Positions 1 through 10,996 of a DNA stretch of 64,000 nucleotides are shown one piece after another. Each line of letters opens with the position of its first letter. The stretch's first letter is position 1. The notes beneath the pieces were generated by a model. It worked only from the letters and a program-made list of their open reading frames with translations. It did no database searches and had not been told where the DNA came from. The stretch is from Cryptomeria japonica. Its lineage: Eukaryota; Streptophyta; Pinopsida; Cupressales; Cupressaceae. The position numbers and the translations under genes are program-made. Location: the NCBI RefSeq assembly GCF_030272615.1, contig NC_081412.1, forward strand, positions 672,589,823 to 672,653,822. Reading direction: 5' to 3'.

Positions 1-177
1 TTTTCCCATTTGGGTTTCAACGTAAAAATCTGGTGTTATGATCTTGTGGTTGTTTTCTTCATGTTTCTGCATTTCAGTTTTAAGTGTTTGCTTCCGATGG
101 TTAAAGTTAATTTTGAAAATATGTCAACTAGTAGATCACTAATTCACCCCCCTTCTTAGTGATACCCAATTCCAACA
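1..177 (+). mobile_element. 3' end of an LTR (A-type), cut by the window edge
   Basis: The segment resembles the last part of the LTR at 52048-53143. It shares the phrase around a TTTTCCC...GGTTTC motif, a T-rich middle and a terminal AATTCACCCCCC...CCAACA. It ends in CA at 177. No primer-binding site follows, so it is either a solo LTR or a 3' LTR whose element lies to the left. Confidence 0.7.
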
Positions 178-2105
178 TTTGTTACATTGAGAGTTCATGT
201 TCCTAATACTATAAGATCCATTTTATTCTCAATGATACTTTATTTAAATTCTCCTCTACATGAAAATGAATAAATAAAGAACCATCTCTAGTCATCTAAA
301 ATAATGCTCTTGAATATAATATTCATTATTTTTAGATTTTAAAAATATTACCCTTAACATTAGATTTATTATTGGGTCTATAAATCACCTCCACACTTGA
401 TTTTACTTGCCTCTAAAGATGGCCACAAAGCTATTTTTATTCATCTTTCCATTTTTTGCCCTTTTTTTTCTTAGGCTTGTATTGTTGACTTTCATTGTCT
501 TTCTTCTTCAAGCATTTGTTTCCTACATGGTTCTTACTTTTATGGTACACACAAATAATGGGTTTTCGTTGTACTTTTATTTTGATACAATCATTTTTTT
601 TAAGTTAGGAGTTATCATTATTTTAAAATTTATTTTAGATTTTCCAATTCTTTCCTTTTAAACATATTGTCTAAAACAAAAATTATACTTCGTTGCATAT
701 GCATGATTATTTAAAAAAAATCCTTCTTTCATAAGTTTGACTTACAAAATTGATCAAAATTTTATTGGGGCCTATGGAGGTTTAATTATATAACCCTTTT
801 TCATAGATTACATAAATAGTTTGTAAGGTTGGAGAATCCTACTTTTAACCATTGCAATATGATTTTGTTTTGCAAATTCAATCCCTATTTCCTTCAATCA
901 AGCATTTATATATGTAATTTAATTAAAGTAATTAGTCACTTATTTAAAATTAATAGGACCTAAGTTTACACATTTTTCCTCTATACTAAAAATATTAATA
1001 ATATCTACATCTTTATAATAATTTTCTATTTTTTTCATACTTCTATTTGATTATCAACATCAAAAAATCTTCTATTGAGAAAAAGATTCAAATATTTTCC
1101 AGTAGTACCTCTAGCTCGCTCCATATTGCATTTTCATAACTCTTTTTCTTTATAACTTTAAGGTCACATCTTTATTCACCATCATCCGCATAGCTTTTTA
1201 TCTTAGAGCATTTTTTACTACGATCTTCCAATCAGAAAAATAATTTCCATCAAAGATTGATAAAATTTAATTTATTGATCCCATATTAAAACAAAAATTA
1301 GCCCTCAAGCAAATAGATAAGATTACTACGAAGGTTATGTAGCTAAATAATTATCAATCCATGAATATCATATCTCTATTAGAATATTTCTAGAAATGTC
1401 TAGCTTTCTAGAGGATTCTACATCCTTACTTTATTATTCTAAAATTTTGGATATTTTTTCGTTTCTAGAAGATTCTAGAAAAACATGTGTATTGCTTTAG
1501 ACAATATTACTTTTTATTGTTAAGTGAATGGGTTGGACATTCAGTTTCATACCTCTAATTTTGTCATAATGTGGCAGGAAACATGAATAGGGTGTACATT
1601 TGTCCTTATCAAACACTGCTCTAAAACAAGCTATTAAAAACTATTGAGAATTAACATTACATATTGCATCAGAGTTCACATCACATGAAATTGCAGACAA
1701 TTTTAAGTTCCCGCCGTGCACGCAGAATACTTATGCATCGGCCTGCTGCAATTGTTGTTTTCAATTGGCCAATCGGCTTTGAGTATTATTAAAAACTCAT
1801 ATGAAATTGTATAGTTTCAATGTTAATACATATTTATTTAATTTAAAAATATATATATTTATCTGTTCTCCTATTAGCTAAAAGGAGTAACAGTCATTGC
1901 AGAAATTAAAATTATTGATTTATTTGAAAAAATTAATAAATTTTTTAAACTTGGTATTATTTCATTTTATCAATAAGCATTTATTATTGACAGTTGGCAC
2001 CTTTGGCATTGCATCAGGAGAACATATGCAATAAATGCTAGCCAGCCCAAAATCTGTAAAATCTTCTGCATTCAATGCGTTGTGCTGAGTTTAATCCGTA
2101 CTGTC
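178..2105. other. AT-rich stretch with no supported gene
   Basis: There is no ORF with recognisable similarity. The 84-codon frame at 407-661 encodes a hydrophobic, low-complexity peptide with no family features. I see no element ends here. Confidence 0.5.
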
Positions 2106-2158
2106 GTTTTGGAGTCAGAATAGACGCATCCATTTATTGGCTATTCTGACTCCAAAAC
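2106..2158. repeat. Perfect 18-bp inverted repeat (hairpin)
   Basis: The arms at 2106-2123 and 2141-2158 are perfect reverse complements (GTTTTGGAGTCAGAATAG), separated by a 17-bp loop. It sits directly before a tandem duplication. The arm shares TTTGGAGTCAGAAT with the foldback at 21884-21937. Confidence 0.85.
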
Positions 2159-2161
2159 AGA

Positions 2162-2327
2162 CCTTTCGTACAGCGTGATAGCGACGTGTTAGTCAATCGC
2201 AGCCGTTTATTGCAAAATCGACGGTGTAAAACACGTGAGTCAATCCTTTGGTACAGCGTGATAGCAATGTGTCAGTCAATCACAACCATTTATTGCAAAA
2301 TCGATGGTGTAAGACGCGCGAGTAACT
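2162..2327. repeat. 83-bp tandem duplication
   Basis: Two adjacent copies (2162-2244 and 2245-2327) begin CCTTTCGTACAGCGTGATAG and CCTTTGGTACAGCGTGATAG. They stay aligned through a TTATTGCAAAATCGA core. Most differences are C/T or G/A changes at CpG sites, as expected for decay of methylated DNA. Confidence 0.85.
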
Positions 2328-3913
2328 GCTAACCCTTTTAAAACTAGAATACAGATGTCAAAAAGCATACAAAATAGAGAAGAATTTTTTACTGAATTAG
2401 TTTAACTTTGAATGCAAATTAGAGCAAAATATTGAAATTGCATATAATATGATTCAGTTCTAAATGTAAATCTAAATGAAAAGAGCAAATCGTATGTAAA
2501 TGTAGTCACTTACAGTTTCTAATTCGTTTTAGATTCTCTGAGAGTTTTTGAAAGATGGATTAAAGTTGAACAAGAATTTTTAGTTTTAGTTTAGAGTACA
2601 ATGGAAAATGTGTTTGGATTTTTGTTGGAATACTTCCATAAATATCTTAGGCTTTCATGATATCATATTTTGTGTTTAATGCTTGTATACAATTTTTGTA
2701 GGATACTCAATATAACATGCATGTTTTCAATTTAACCGTTCTATGTTTTCTCACAATGCAATTTTCTGTTGGCATATTTTTCTGCTATTTGACTAAAGCT
2801 CTTTAAAGTTTCAAAAAATGCAATATTGTGGTAAATCATTGTGTAGGGCTCTGAATACTAATAATGGGCTTTCACAACATGCATTTTTTTCATTTAACTC
2901 TTTCTGTCTTTTGCTACAAATGATTTTGTGCTCACACACTTTTGTGGATTTCAATTTAAGTATTTTAGGCTAAATTGAAGTTTTGGTGTTTATATGATTA
3001 TGGAACTATTGTCTACAATAGATAATACTTATTCCATGTATTTGGATCTTATAAGCATTTTTTTGCTGATGTTTTCCAGAACTTATCATCACCAAAGCCT
3101 GTATTAACAGAAAAAACAGTCTTGTAAAGAAAAAGTTTTCTTTAAAATGTAAGGTTTTCAATATTTAGGATTCTTAATATTGTTCTTTATCAGATGCTCA
3201 AACTATTATTCTAACCTCATTGCTGGTTTTTAATATTATCAATCCTTTCATCCTTGCTTCCGCTGAACACCTAAATTTAGCATTCAATTTAATGCTCAAA
3301 CTTACTCAACTTCGGTATTCTAAGTGATGAAAATGAGAGCAATGGAGCATCTCGACACAAGTTCTAGGTATTTTATCCATCCTCCATTTGTTTTAATGTT
3401 CATAGGCAAATACATATTTCGCTAATATTTTTTTAGCATTAAGAGATTTTTAGTAAAATGTAGCAGATGCATCGTCTTTTTTCCCTATGAAGTTACCACA
3501 AAACGTGGAATTTAATGATGTGACAGCGACCAGTTTGAAATCTTCCATGCAATTAGCTTGGTCAATATGATTCACTGGGAAAATAAAATGAAAAAAGAAA
3601 TCCTGATAAGAAAGCAGCTCAATCAATTAGTGCAAACAAAACTTCAGAGGAAGCAACTCTATCATAGTATACCGAGAGCAAGAAAAGTTTCAGGCAATTA
3701 TTTATGCAGTAATCAAACACAATTTCTCAGTATTGTGATTTCAAGTATTGTGATTTCATTAATTCCTACGAATGGAGCCATCTCAAAAAAAATGTATGTG
3801 AACATTCATTTTCAGGCTAAAGTGAAATCTTGATAAGTTAGCATTTTTACTACATGAAATGTTTTTGAAAAAATAAATAAAAAATTAGTGATCAGTTTTC
3901 TGTTTTTCCTTGT
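2328..3913. other. Intergenic stretch, no supported feature
   Basis: The sequence is AT-rich and non-repetitive. A 91-codon frame at 3558-3833 has no recognisable domain and no codon-level evidence of being a gene. Confidence 0.5.
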
Positions 3914-4119
3914 GGTTGGAACCCAAGTACATAGCAGGTTCGGTTGTGGCTCCATTGTAAGTAAGAATCCAAACATATAGAAAGCTATGTTGCAGCCAAA
4001 ATGTATGTTACAAGTTGCTAATTACTTTCTTTATATTTATTAATTGGGGCTGTAATTGGAATACTTAGTAGGTTGGACTATAGTCGGAACAAAAAAACAA
4101 CAAGTTGCTAATTAGTTTA

Positions 4120-5138
4120 TGTTGGAATTCAAGAATACTGAGAAGGGGGGTGAATCGGTGTTTTACTGGTAAAGATATAATTAGACTTATTGCTTATCAA
4201 CCAATTAATACTGTATAAAATTAAAGTGCATACACCAAATAACACATAGAAAGGAAACACCATAACACCTAGATTTATACCTGGAAAACCCTACAAAGGG
4301 AAAAACCACGGTGGGGCTGATACCCACAATATCTATATACTTGATCAAAGTATATAAATATTACATAGAGGGTTTGCACATACAGAAAGGCCAACTGCCT
4401 AGAGCTCACTGCTCAAACAAAATAAGAAGTCCCACTAACTTACAAAAAATAACAAAGTGTTTACAAATGAAAATGAACATATGAATTGCATCTAACCATG
4501 TTGGATAAGTTCTGATGAATGCTCTTATATCCTTCTCTATATACCGGTTCACTGATGCTTTGTTCTGTTCTATTCTACTACCGGTTGAGTTGTGCACGTG
4601 AACTGCACACAAACACTTCCAATTGCTGACCAAAATGCATACCGGGAATCTGTGATCAATTCGCAGTCATAATCGCATCACCATTCATATTTTTTCTAAT
4701 CTCCGGATCTATCGCTGAACTGTTCGTCTTAAATATCATGTTAACTTCCATCATGTCGGCTACAATGAAAGTATAAACATGTCGGCTACTAGAACATAAT
4801 AAAATCCAAACATAAATCTAATGACCATGTTGGCCATCACACGTTACCACCAAAATCCATGAAAGAAATAATCAGGACCAAAATATTTCCTATCTGGTTC
4901 CTATCCATTACCGGGTTCCATATACACGTTATCGGGACCAGGACATGTTGTTGGGATCAAGACTTAGCCGGGTATGAAGTGAATGTCGATGCCGATGTAA
5001 AGCAATGTGAATATCGGTTAAGTGCAATGAATGTCAGTTAACCAAACAATGAAACCATTTATCTTGAGATGATGAGTTGTCATCAATGACAACCTAAAAT
5101 GCCATTAACTCTTACCGAATGAGTATCAATTGCCAATA
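4120..5138 (-). mobile_element. Solo LTR of the four-knuckle family
   Basis: On the minus strand the sequence starts near TATTGGCAATTGATACTCAT and ends in CTTGAATTCCAACA, the termini of the LTRs in elements A-D. It contains the family motif around GAGCTCTAGGCAG and the C-rich tract near its end. No internal region is attached. The flanks GTTTA (4115-4119) and GTTTC (5139-5143) are a 4/5 match to a target duplication, consistent with LTR-LTR recombination leaving a solo LTR. Confidence 0.8.
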
Positions 5139-5281
5139 GTTTCCTTCTATTCACTTTCGGCTGCCTACTAGGTTGGGATGTAGCTAAAATTTTAGGTTGG
5201 CAATTAGTTTCATTTTATTTACTTGGAGTTGGAACCCAAATACCTAGTGGGTTACGCTATAGCCAAAATTCTAGAAGTAAG

Positions 5282-5599
5282 TGTTAGAGTAAAGTAATTA
5301 ATTAACTTTTCTCTCCTCTTAAGATTTCTCTTTATGCATACATTAGTCATTTAATAATTAATATTTAATTATTAAATGCACACACCTTAGGGTTAGGTTT
5401 TCCTTTTGGTGTTGATCTCCTTTATAAGGATTGATCTCTTGTATTATTCATATTCTTGATTCATTTTTCTCTGATAATACATCTTTTCTCTTTGTCAGAG
5501 CCAAAACCCTTGTATTCGTTCTCTCTCTTTCTCTGTGACAGGTTTCTTGCATGCAGGTTTCTTTTGGGTTCTGTGGATTTGTATTTCTCAAATCCTACA
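5282..5599 (+). repeat. 5' LTR of the Copia element
   Basis: The LTR is 318 bp, beginning TGTTAGAGTAAAG and ending CAAATCCTACA. A TATAAGGA motif about 130-140 bp in is the best TATA-box candidate. It is followed by a pyrimidine-rich stretch. Confidence 0.95.
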
Positions 5600-5611
5600 T
5601 GGTATCAGAGC
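5600..5611 (+). promoter_or_regulatory. Primer-binding site (initiator Met tRNA type)
   Basis: TGGTATCAGAGC directly abuts the LTR. This is the standard plant Copia primer site, complementary to the 3' end of initiator methionine tRNA. Confidence 0.9.
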
Positions 5612-6746
5612 TAGATCTGCTGCAGCTTGTTTAGACTTTTGAAAGAATTTGAGATCCAGGTTTTGGTTGCATCAGATCTGTGTTTGTCTTCTGTTTTTTA
5701 TTTTGGAATAGGGGTATTTTTTTTTGGTGCACTTTGAGCCCAAACGGACCTCACCGTTGAGCTCGTAGCGCCCAAAAACCCCTATTTCTATATAAAATTC
5801 ATCCAATTTGGACACAGTTGCACCAGGAGGCAAATTTTTTTGCCCCAAGGCCGTACGGCCCTAGGGCACGCAGTTCGAGGCCGCAAAATTCAAAAAAAAA
5901 AAAAAAAAAAATTTTAAAAAAGCATTTTTTATTAAACGCAGGGCGCAGCCAGTGAAACCGCCTGCACCGCCGCTAAGCAGCCCAACGGCCACCCAGCGGC
6001 CACCGCCGCCGGCGGGTTGCCGCCTGCGCGTCGCCAGTCGCCCGCCGGCAGCCTGCGCGCCGCCCACGCCCAGCTAGTGCGTCGCCCGCCGCCACAGTGC
6101 CACCCCTGCACCACCGCCCCCTACGCCCACCCCTGGTCGCCCAGAGGACCAAGGGCTTATTTTTTTAAGCCCTTGAGGGCTTAAAGGCCCATCTGGGTCC
6201 CTTTAGAAGCAGTTTTACAAAATCGGACATAACTTGGGCGTCCGATCTCTGTTTTTTGAAAACGAATAGGTGTTGGAAAGCTGGTTCCGAGCCGGATCTA
6301 ATTAATGCAGGACTTTTTTTTTTTATTTTGCCGTTTTGTAGTGTTTTTTGCCAGTCAAAGTCAGAACAAGTTTTTTGCACTCCAGGAGCCATGTCTTTTG
6401 CATACGGACTCCGTTTTTTTCAAGCGAATAGGCGTCGGAAAGGTGGTTCTGTGCTCTTTTCAGATCTAAAGTCTATTTTATCAGAAAAATCTTCAGGTGC
6501 TCCAAATTTTGTCTCAACCTTTTATTGCTTTCTATCATTTTCTGGCTTTCAGTTTGTACTGGGGATTAGTTTTTTGCATTGTGGGGGGGTGTTTTCTCTT
6601 GCTTTCTGTTATTTACATCAGAAAACCAGAATTTACAAACACCAAATACAAAAAAAATCAAACCCCCTTCTGCATCTTCTGTCTAGTTCTGAAAGACCAC
6701 TTAATAATAATTAAAAATTCAGAGCAGTTAAGGCACAGTTCACAGG
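5612..6746 (+). other. Copia leader with GC-rich block and internal repeat
   Basis: The untranslated leader runs from the primer site to the polyprotein ATG. It includes a long A-run (about 5886-5914) and then a strikingly GC-rich block (about 5938-6150) rich in CCGCC and GCCGCC. Further on, two imperfect copies of a phrase built on TCCG...GTTTTTTGAAAACGAATAGG lie near 6227-6297 and 6390-6455. A 152-codon frame here (6256-6714) is low complexity and I do not call it a gene. Confidence 0.7.
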
Positions 6747-9629
6747 ATGGCAAAGAGACCTATTGAATCTCTCACACCGCATAATTACCACACTTGGAAG
6801 GGTCGCATGATGACTCTTCTCCAGTCAAAAGGGTTATGGTCCTGTTTGGATGAGGTTCAGCCTCAGTTGACACGTCCTTTTAAGATTATGCAGCACAGGA
6901 ACAATATGGATCAGGCTATGGGATTGATGGCTTTACACATTTCTGACAGTCTCCAGTTTCATCTCGAAGGTTGTATCACTCCTCGAGCCATTTGGACCAA
7001 GTTTGAGGGACTTTTTGGTACTGTCAACGAGTTCAGAGCTTTGCAGCTTGAGGCAAAGTTAACTTCCTTGGTACCTGATTCATTTCCTTCTATTGAGGAC
7101 TTTCTAATGAAGTTCAAACAACAAAGATCTATCTTGCAGGATTGTGGTAAGACTAAGACTGATACAGAGTGCATTTTCCTGATTCTCTCCAAGCTTCGGG
7201 GTCCATTTCAGATCTTCTCTTCGACCTTCTATTCCACCATGGATGCCTTGGGTGCTCGACATGTCATGCCTTCTTTTGAGGTCTTTTGGGATCGTCTGAC
7301 TCGTGAGCAAGCTAAGCTTAAGCAATTGGATTCACTTTCAGGTTCACAGAACCAAGCATTGGTAGCCCAGTCCTCCAAAGGAAAACAGAAGCAGAAACCG
7401 AAGCCTAAGAAAGATTTAGAGGCTAGTGAGAATCCCTCCAAGCCACCACCTAAGTTTGATTCAAAACCACAGTCCAATTCTAAACAGGGCAAATCTTCAA
7501 AGTCTGGTGAGTCTTCCTCCAAGACTAAGAAGAAATCAGGTGATCCTTGCAGTTTTTGTGGCAAGGAAGGACATCTCGTTTCCAGGTGTTGGAAACATTT
7601 AGAGGCTTTGGAGGAAGCCATGCAGCAGCATAATATCAGTGCACCACAGCCTCCTTCACAGCCCACAGGGAAAGGTCATGCTCTTTCTGCACGAGCATTG
7701 TCCTCAGCGTCCACTTGGATTCTAGATTCTGGTGCCTCTCACCATATGACACACACACAGGATTTCGTCACCGCTCTTGCTCCTACAGGCACTAGACATA
7801 TTGCAGTTGGTGACTCAGCACAACTTTCCGTTCAGGGTTCAGGTACTGTTTCATTGGATGGTGGTTGTCTTCAGGATGTGCTTTTGGTTCCTGACATTTC
7901 GACAAACCTTCTATCCGTTTATCAGATTTGCCACTCTGGCTCTGGTAAGACAGTTGAGTTCTCTCCACATGATGTGGTTATTCGAGATCTTCATGATCCT
8001 GACTTGGTTGTGGCTACTGGGAGTGTGGATTCTGCATCTCACTTATATATTTTTGATGGCTTTGAGAGTTCAGACACTGTTGGTTCCTCTCTTATAGCAC
8101 ATGCAGATTCAGTGAGCAGGCTTTGGCATGAGCGTTTTGGTCATGTCAATTACAGATATCTACAGCAGATGAGTACACAGGCACTTGTGATTGGGCTTCC
8201 ACAGATTTCTTGTACAGATGGTGTATGTCATGGTTGTGTCCTTGGCAAACATCATCGAGATCCTTTTCCTAAGGGTCGACCCTCTCGTGCTAGGGAAGCC
8301 CTAGAGTTGGTACACAGTGATCTTATGTCCTTTTCGACTCCTTCTTTTTCAGGGGCCCGTTATGTACTCACTTTTATTGATGACTTCTCCAGATGTACAT
8401 GGGTGTACTTTCTTAAGTACAAGTCTGATGTCTTTGACTCTTTCAGGAAGTTTAAGACATTTGTGGAGAAGCAATCTGGGCTTTCTATCAGGAGGATACG
8501 CACAGATAATGGGGGGGAGTATGTAAATCAGGCTTTCAGAGATTTTTGCACTGAGCATGGTTTACAGCATCAGTTTACAGTTCCTTATACCCCTCAACAG
8601 AATGGTGTTGCTGAGACAAAGAACAGAACCTTACGGGAGATGGCAAATTGTATGATACAGTCTCGAGCTATGAGTTCTTCATTTTGGGCTAAGGCAGTCA
8701 ATTGTGCCAATTATATTCAGAATCAGATGCCCCATAAGGCATTACGACATATGACTCCTGAGGAGGCTTGGACCCATGTCAAGCCCGATATTTTTACATT
8801 CCGAGTTTTTGGTAGTGAGGCTTGGGCATTTATTCCTGATGCTCAGCGGATAGCCATGGAGAGGAAGAGCCGACCACTCATATTTGTTAGCTACTGTGAG
8901 GATGTTAAGGCATACAGGTTGTTTGATCCTGATTCCAGAGAGGTCTTGTTTCGGCGGGATGTCCAGTTTGATGAGTGCTATCCTCAGATGGATTCTCCAT
9001 CGCCAGCTTCTCCCTCATTGCCTACTCCTTCCTCTTCATCTCTTGAGGATTACTTATCTCTTGAGGATGATGTAGATCATGATCCACCATCTCCACCACC
9101 ACCAATTGCTCCATCTTTGCCGAAGTGGGCCCGTGATACTGTTGAAGCAGCTGGTTCTTTGGCAGGTGATCCTTCAGATACTCATCGCACTCGGGCTCAA
9201 ACATCTGGTTCTAGTCTTTTGAGTCATACCCTTTCAGATGATCCTCAAAAGTTTTCAGAGGCGACAGGACACCCAAAGTGGGATAGGGCCATGGATGAGG
9301 AGTATTCTTCTTCGATGAAGAATCATACTTGGGATCTTTGTCCTCTTCCTAAGGGAAGAAAGTTGGTTCGGTGCAAGTGGGTGTATCGTACCAAGTATGT
9401 TGCAGATGGTTCTATTGATAAGTATAAGGCCCGTCTTGTTGCGAAGGGGTTTTCTCAGGTAGAGGGTATTGACTACTCTGAGACCTTTGCTCCTGTCGCC
9501 AAGATGAATTCTATACGCCTGGTACTTTCACTTGCAGCTTCACAGGGATGGACAGTGTTTCGGATGGATGTGAAGAGTGCCTTCTTGCATGGAGACCTAC
9601 ATGAGGAGATCTATATGGAGCAGCCTTAG
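6747..9629 (+). CDS. Copia polyprotein: Gag, protease, integrase, start of RT
   Basis: This is a 960-codon frame. The ATG at 6747 is the first in frame and starts a typical Copia Gag (about residues 1-250). Next comes one zinc knuckle, C268-x2-C271-x4-H276-x4-C281. The aspartic protease motif DSGA has its catalytic Asp at residue 327. A GAG-pre-integrase domain starts near residue 457 (LWHERFGH). The integrase core has D525, D587 and E623, giving D-x61-D-x35-E spacing. RT begins near residue 860 with the conserved KARLVAKGF block. The frame stops at TAG (9627-9629) after MEQP, where active relatives continue with a sense codon before GF. Reverse transcriptase is therefore cut off unless the stop is read through. 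The product would form capsid-like particles, cleave itself and integrate cDNA. Confidence 0.93.
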   Translation: MAKRPIESLTPHNYHTWKGRMMTLLQSKGLWSCLDEVQPQLTRPFKIMQHRNNMDQAMGLMALHISDSLQFHLEGCITPRAIWTKFEGLFGTVNEFRALQLEAKLTSLVPDSFPSIEDFLMKFKQQRSILQDCGKTKTDTECIFLILSKLRGPFQIFSSTFYSTMDALGARHVMPSFEVFWDRLTREQAKLKQLDSLSGSQNQALVAQSSKGKQKQKPKPKKDLEASENPSKPPPKFDSKPQSNSKQGKSSKSGESSSKTKKKSGDPCSFCGKEGHLVSRCWKHLEALEEAMQQHNISAPQPPSQPTGKGHALSARALSSASTWILDSGASHHMTHTQDFVTALAPTGTRHIAVGDSAQLSVQGSGTVSLDGGCLQDVLLVPDISTNLLSVYQICHSGSGKTVEFSPHDVVIRDLHDPDLVVATGSVDSASHLYIFDGFESSDTVGSSLIAHADSVSRLWHERFGHVNYRYLQQMSTQALVIGLPQISCTDGVCHGCVLGKHHRDPFPKGRPSRAREALELVHSDLMSFSTPSFSGARYVLTFIDDFSRCTWVYFLKYKSDVFDSFRKFKTFVEKQSGLSIRRIRTDNGGEYVNQAFRDFCTEHGLQHQFTVPYTPQQNGVAETKNRTLREMANCMIQSRAMSSSFWAKAVNCANYIQNQMPHKALRHMTPEEAWTHVKPDIFTFRVFGSEAWAFIPDAQRIAMERKSRPLIFVSYCEDVKAYRLFDPDSREVLFRRDVQFDECYPQMDSPSPASPSLPTPSSSSLEDYLSLEDDVDHDPPSPPPPIAPSLPKWARDTVEAAGSLAGDPSDTHRTRAQTSGSSLLSHTLSDDPQKFSEATGHPKWDRAMDEEYSSSMKNHTWDLCPLPKGRKLVRCKWVYRTKYVADGSIDKYKARLVAKGFSQVEGIDYSETFAPVAKMNSIRLVLSLAASQGWTVFRMDVKSAFLHGDLHEEIYMEQP

Positions 9630-10775
9630 GGTTTTGTGCAGGACACTTCTTTGGTTTGCAGACTTCGACGTTCATTGTATGGTCTCAAACAAGCCCCCAG
9701 GGCTTGGTATGAGAAGATGGACTCCTTCTTGCTTTCCTCACACTTCACACGCTGTCATTCCGATCACATAGTCTATATTCAGCGTCAGGAGGGTGATCTT
9801 TTGATTCTAGTGCTATATGTAGATGATCTCATCATTACAAGTAGCTCATCCTCCATGATTCAGAGTGTTCAGAGAGCTTTGATGGAGTAGTTTGAGATGA
9901 CAGATCTTGGTCTCTTGCACTTCTTTCTGGGTCTACAGGTTATTCAGTCTTCGGATGGGATTTCCATTTTTCAGGAGAAGTATGCTCTTGATATGCTTCA
10001 GCGATTTGGCATGCTTGATTGCAAGTCTGCCCCCACTCCATTTCAGTCAAGTGTTGTTTTGTCTTCCACTTGCTCTACTCCCTCAGTAGACCCCACTTTA
10101 TACAGGCAGTTGGTTGGCATTCTATTGTACCTGACACATTCTCGTCCTAATCTTTCCTTTGCGGTTGGCCTTGTCTCTCGGTTCTCCCATGATCCTCATG
10201 AGAGCCATTGGCAAGCAGCCAAACGTATTTTGAGATATATTCGGGGCACCACACATTATGGCATTTACTACTCTTCAGGATCCCCTCATATCATTGGCTT
10301 CACTGACTCCGATTGGGCTGGTGATGTCAATGATCGGAAGTCTACTTCTGGCTTCATTTTTTTCCTTGGTTCTGGTCCTATTACATGGTCTTGCAAGAAG
10401 CAGTCCGCTATTGCATTATCATCTACAGAGGCTGAGTACCGAGCAGCAGTGTTAGCCAGTCAGGAGGTTTTATGGCTTCGGCAGTCGATGACAGAGTTTG
10501 GGTTTCCTCCAGATTGTCCCACTATTCTTTGGTGTGACAACCAGAGTGCCATTCACATTTCACGCAACCCAGTGGAGCATTAGCGGACAAAGCACATTGA
10601 AATCCACATGCACTTCATCAGACAGTTGATTCAGGATGGTTCTCTCATCTTGGAGTATATTCCTACAGAGGAGCAGGTTGCTGACATCTTCACTAAACCT
10701 TTGGCATCTCCGCGCTATCTTCAGTTGCGCTCAATGCTTGGGGTGAAGGAAGTTGTCCTTGGGGGGTCTCAGTGA
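9630..10775 (+). pseudogene. Copia RT (rest) and RNase H, same frame, two more TAG codons
   Basis: This stretch continues the frame of the upstream polyprotein with no frameshift. The RT active-site box YVDD lies at 9816-9827, and the SLYGLKQAPRAW block at about 9675-9710. RNase H motifs follow: DSDWAGD from about 10305, STEAEYRA near 10420-10445 and CDNQSA near 10537. In-frame TAG codons fall at 9888-9890 and 10581-10583, and the natural TGA is at 10773-10775. Counting stops as codons, the whole frame is 1342 codons, normal for Copia. All three premature stops are single-base amber changes. I judge this copy inactivated but very young; readthrough is a less likely alternative. Confidence 0.9.
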
Positions 10776-10984
10776 GGCCTTCCTTCCTTCATGTTTTCTT
10801 TTCAGCATGATTCTTTATCTCTTTTTGGAGAGGAGTTTTTTCCCACTGGGTTTTCTCCTTTACTCCACTTTATAGAGATTTTCTTGTATTCGGGTACCTC
10901 ATCAGGCCTTATTGCCGGGACCCTCCTTTGCATTGTAGTTCCTTTGCTTTCTTCTGCATTGTTTGTAGCTGCATTGTAGCTCAT

Positions 10985-10996
10985 CTTAAGGGGGGG
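10985..10996 (+). promoter_or_regulatory. Polypurine tract of the Copia element
   Basis: A purine run ending in six G residues abuts the 3' LTR at 10997. This is the expected primer site for plus-strand DNA synthesis. Confidence 0.85.

Noticed and set aside
407-661. 84-codon hydrophobic frame
   Set aside because: It is low-complexity Phe/Leu/Ile sequence from T-rich DNA, with no family resemblance or start context.
3558-3833. 91-codon frame
   Set aside because: No domain or repeat similarity; length is expected by chance in this much sequence.
5861-6114. Minus-strand Gly/Ala/Arg-rich frames
   Set aside because: Artefact of the GC-rich block on the opposite strand.
6256-6714. 152-codon frame in the Copia leader
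   Set aside because: It lies between primer site and polyprotein start, is rich in Phe/Ser from T-runs, and contains the duplicated leader phrase. More likely untranslated leader.
7229-7666. 145-codon minus-strand frame
   Set aside because: It is antisense to the Copia gag/zinc-knuckle coding region and mirrors its codon pattern.
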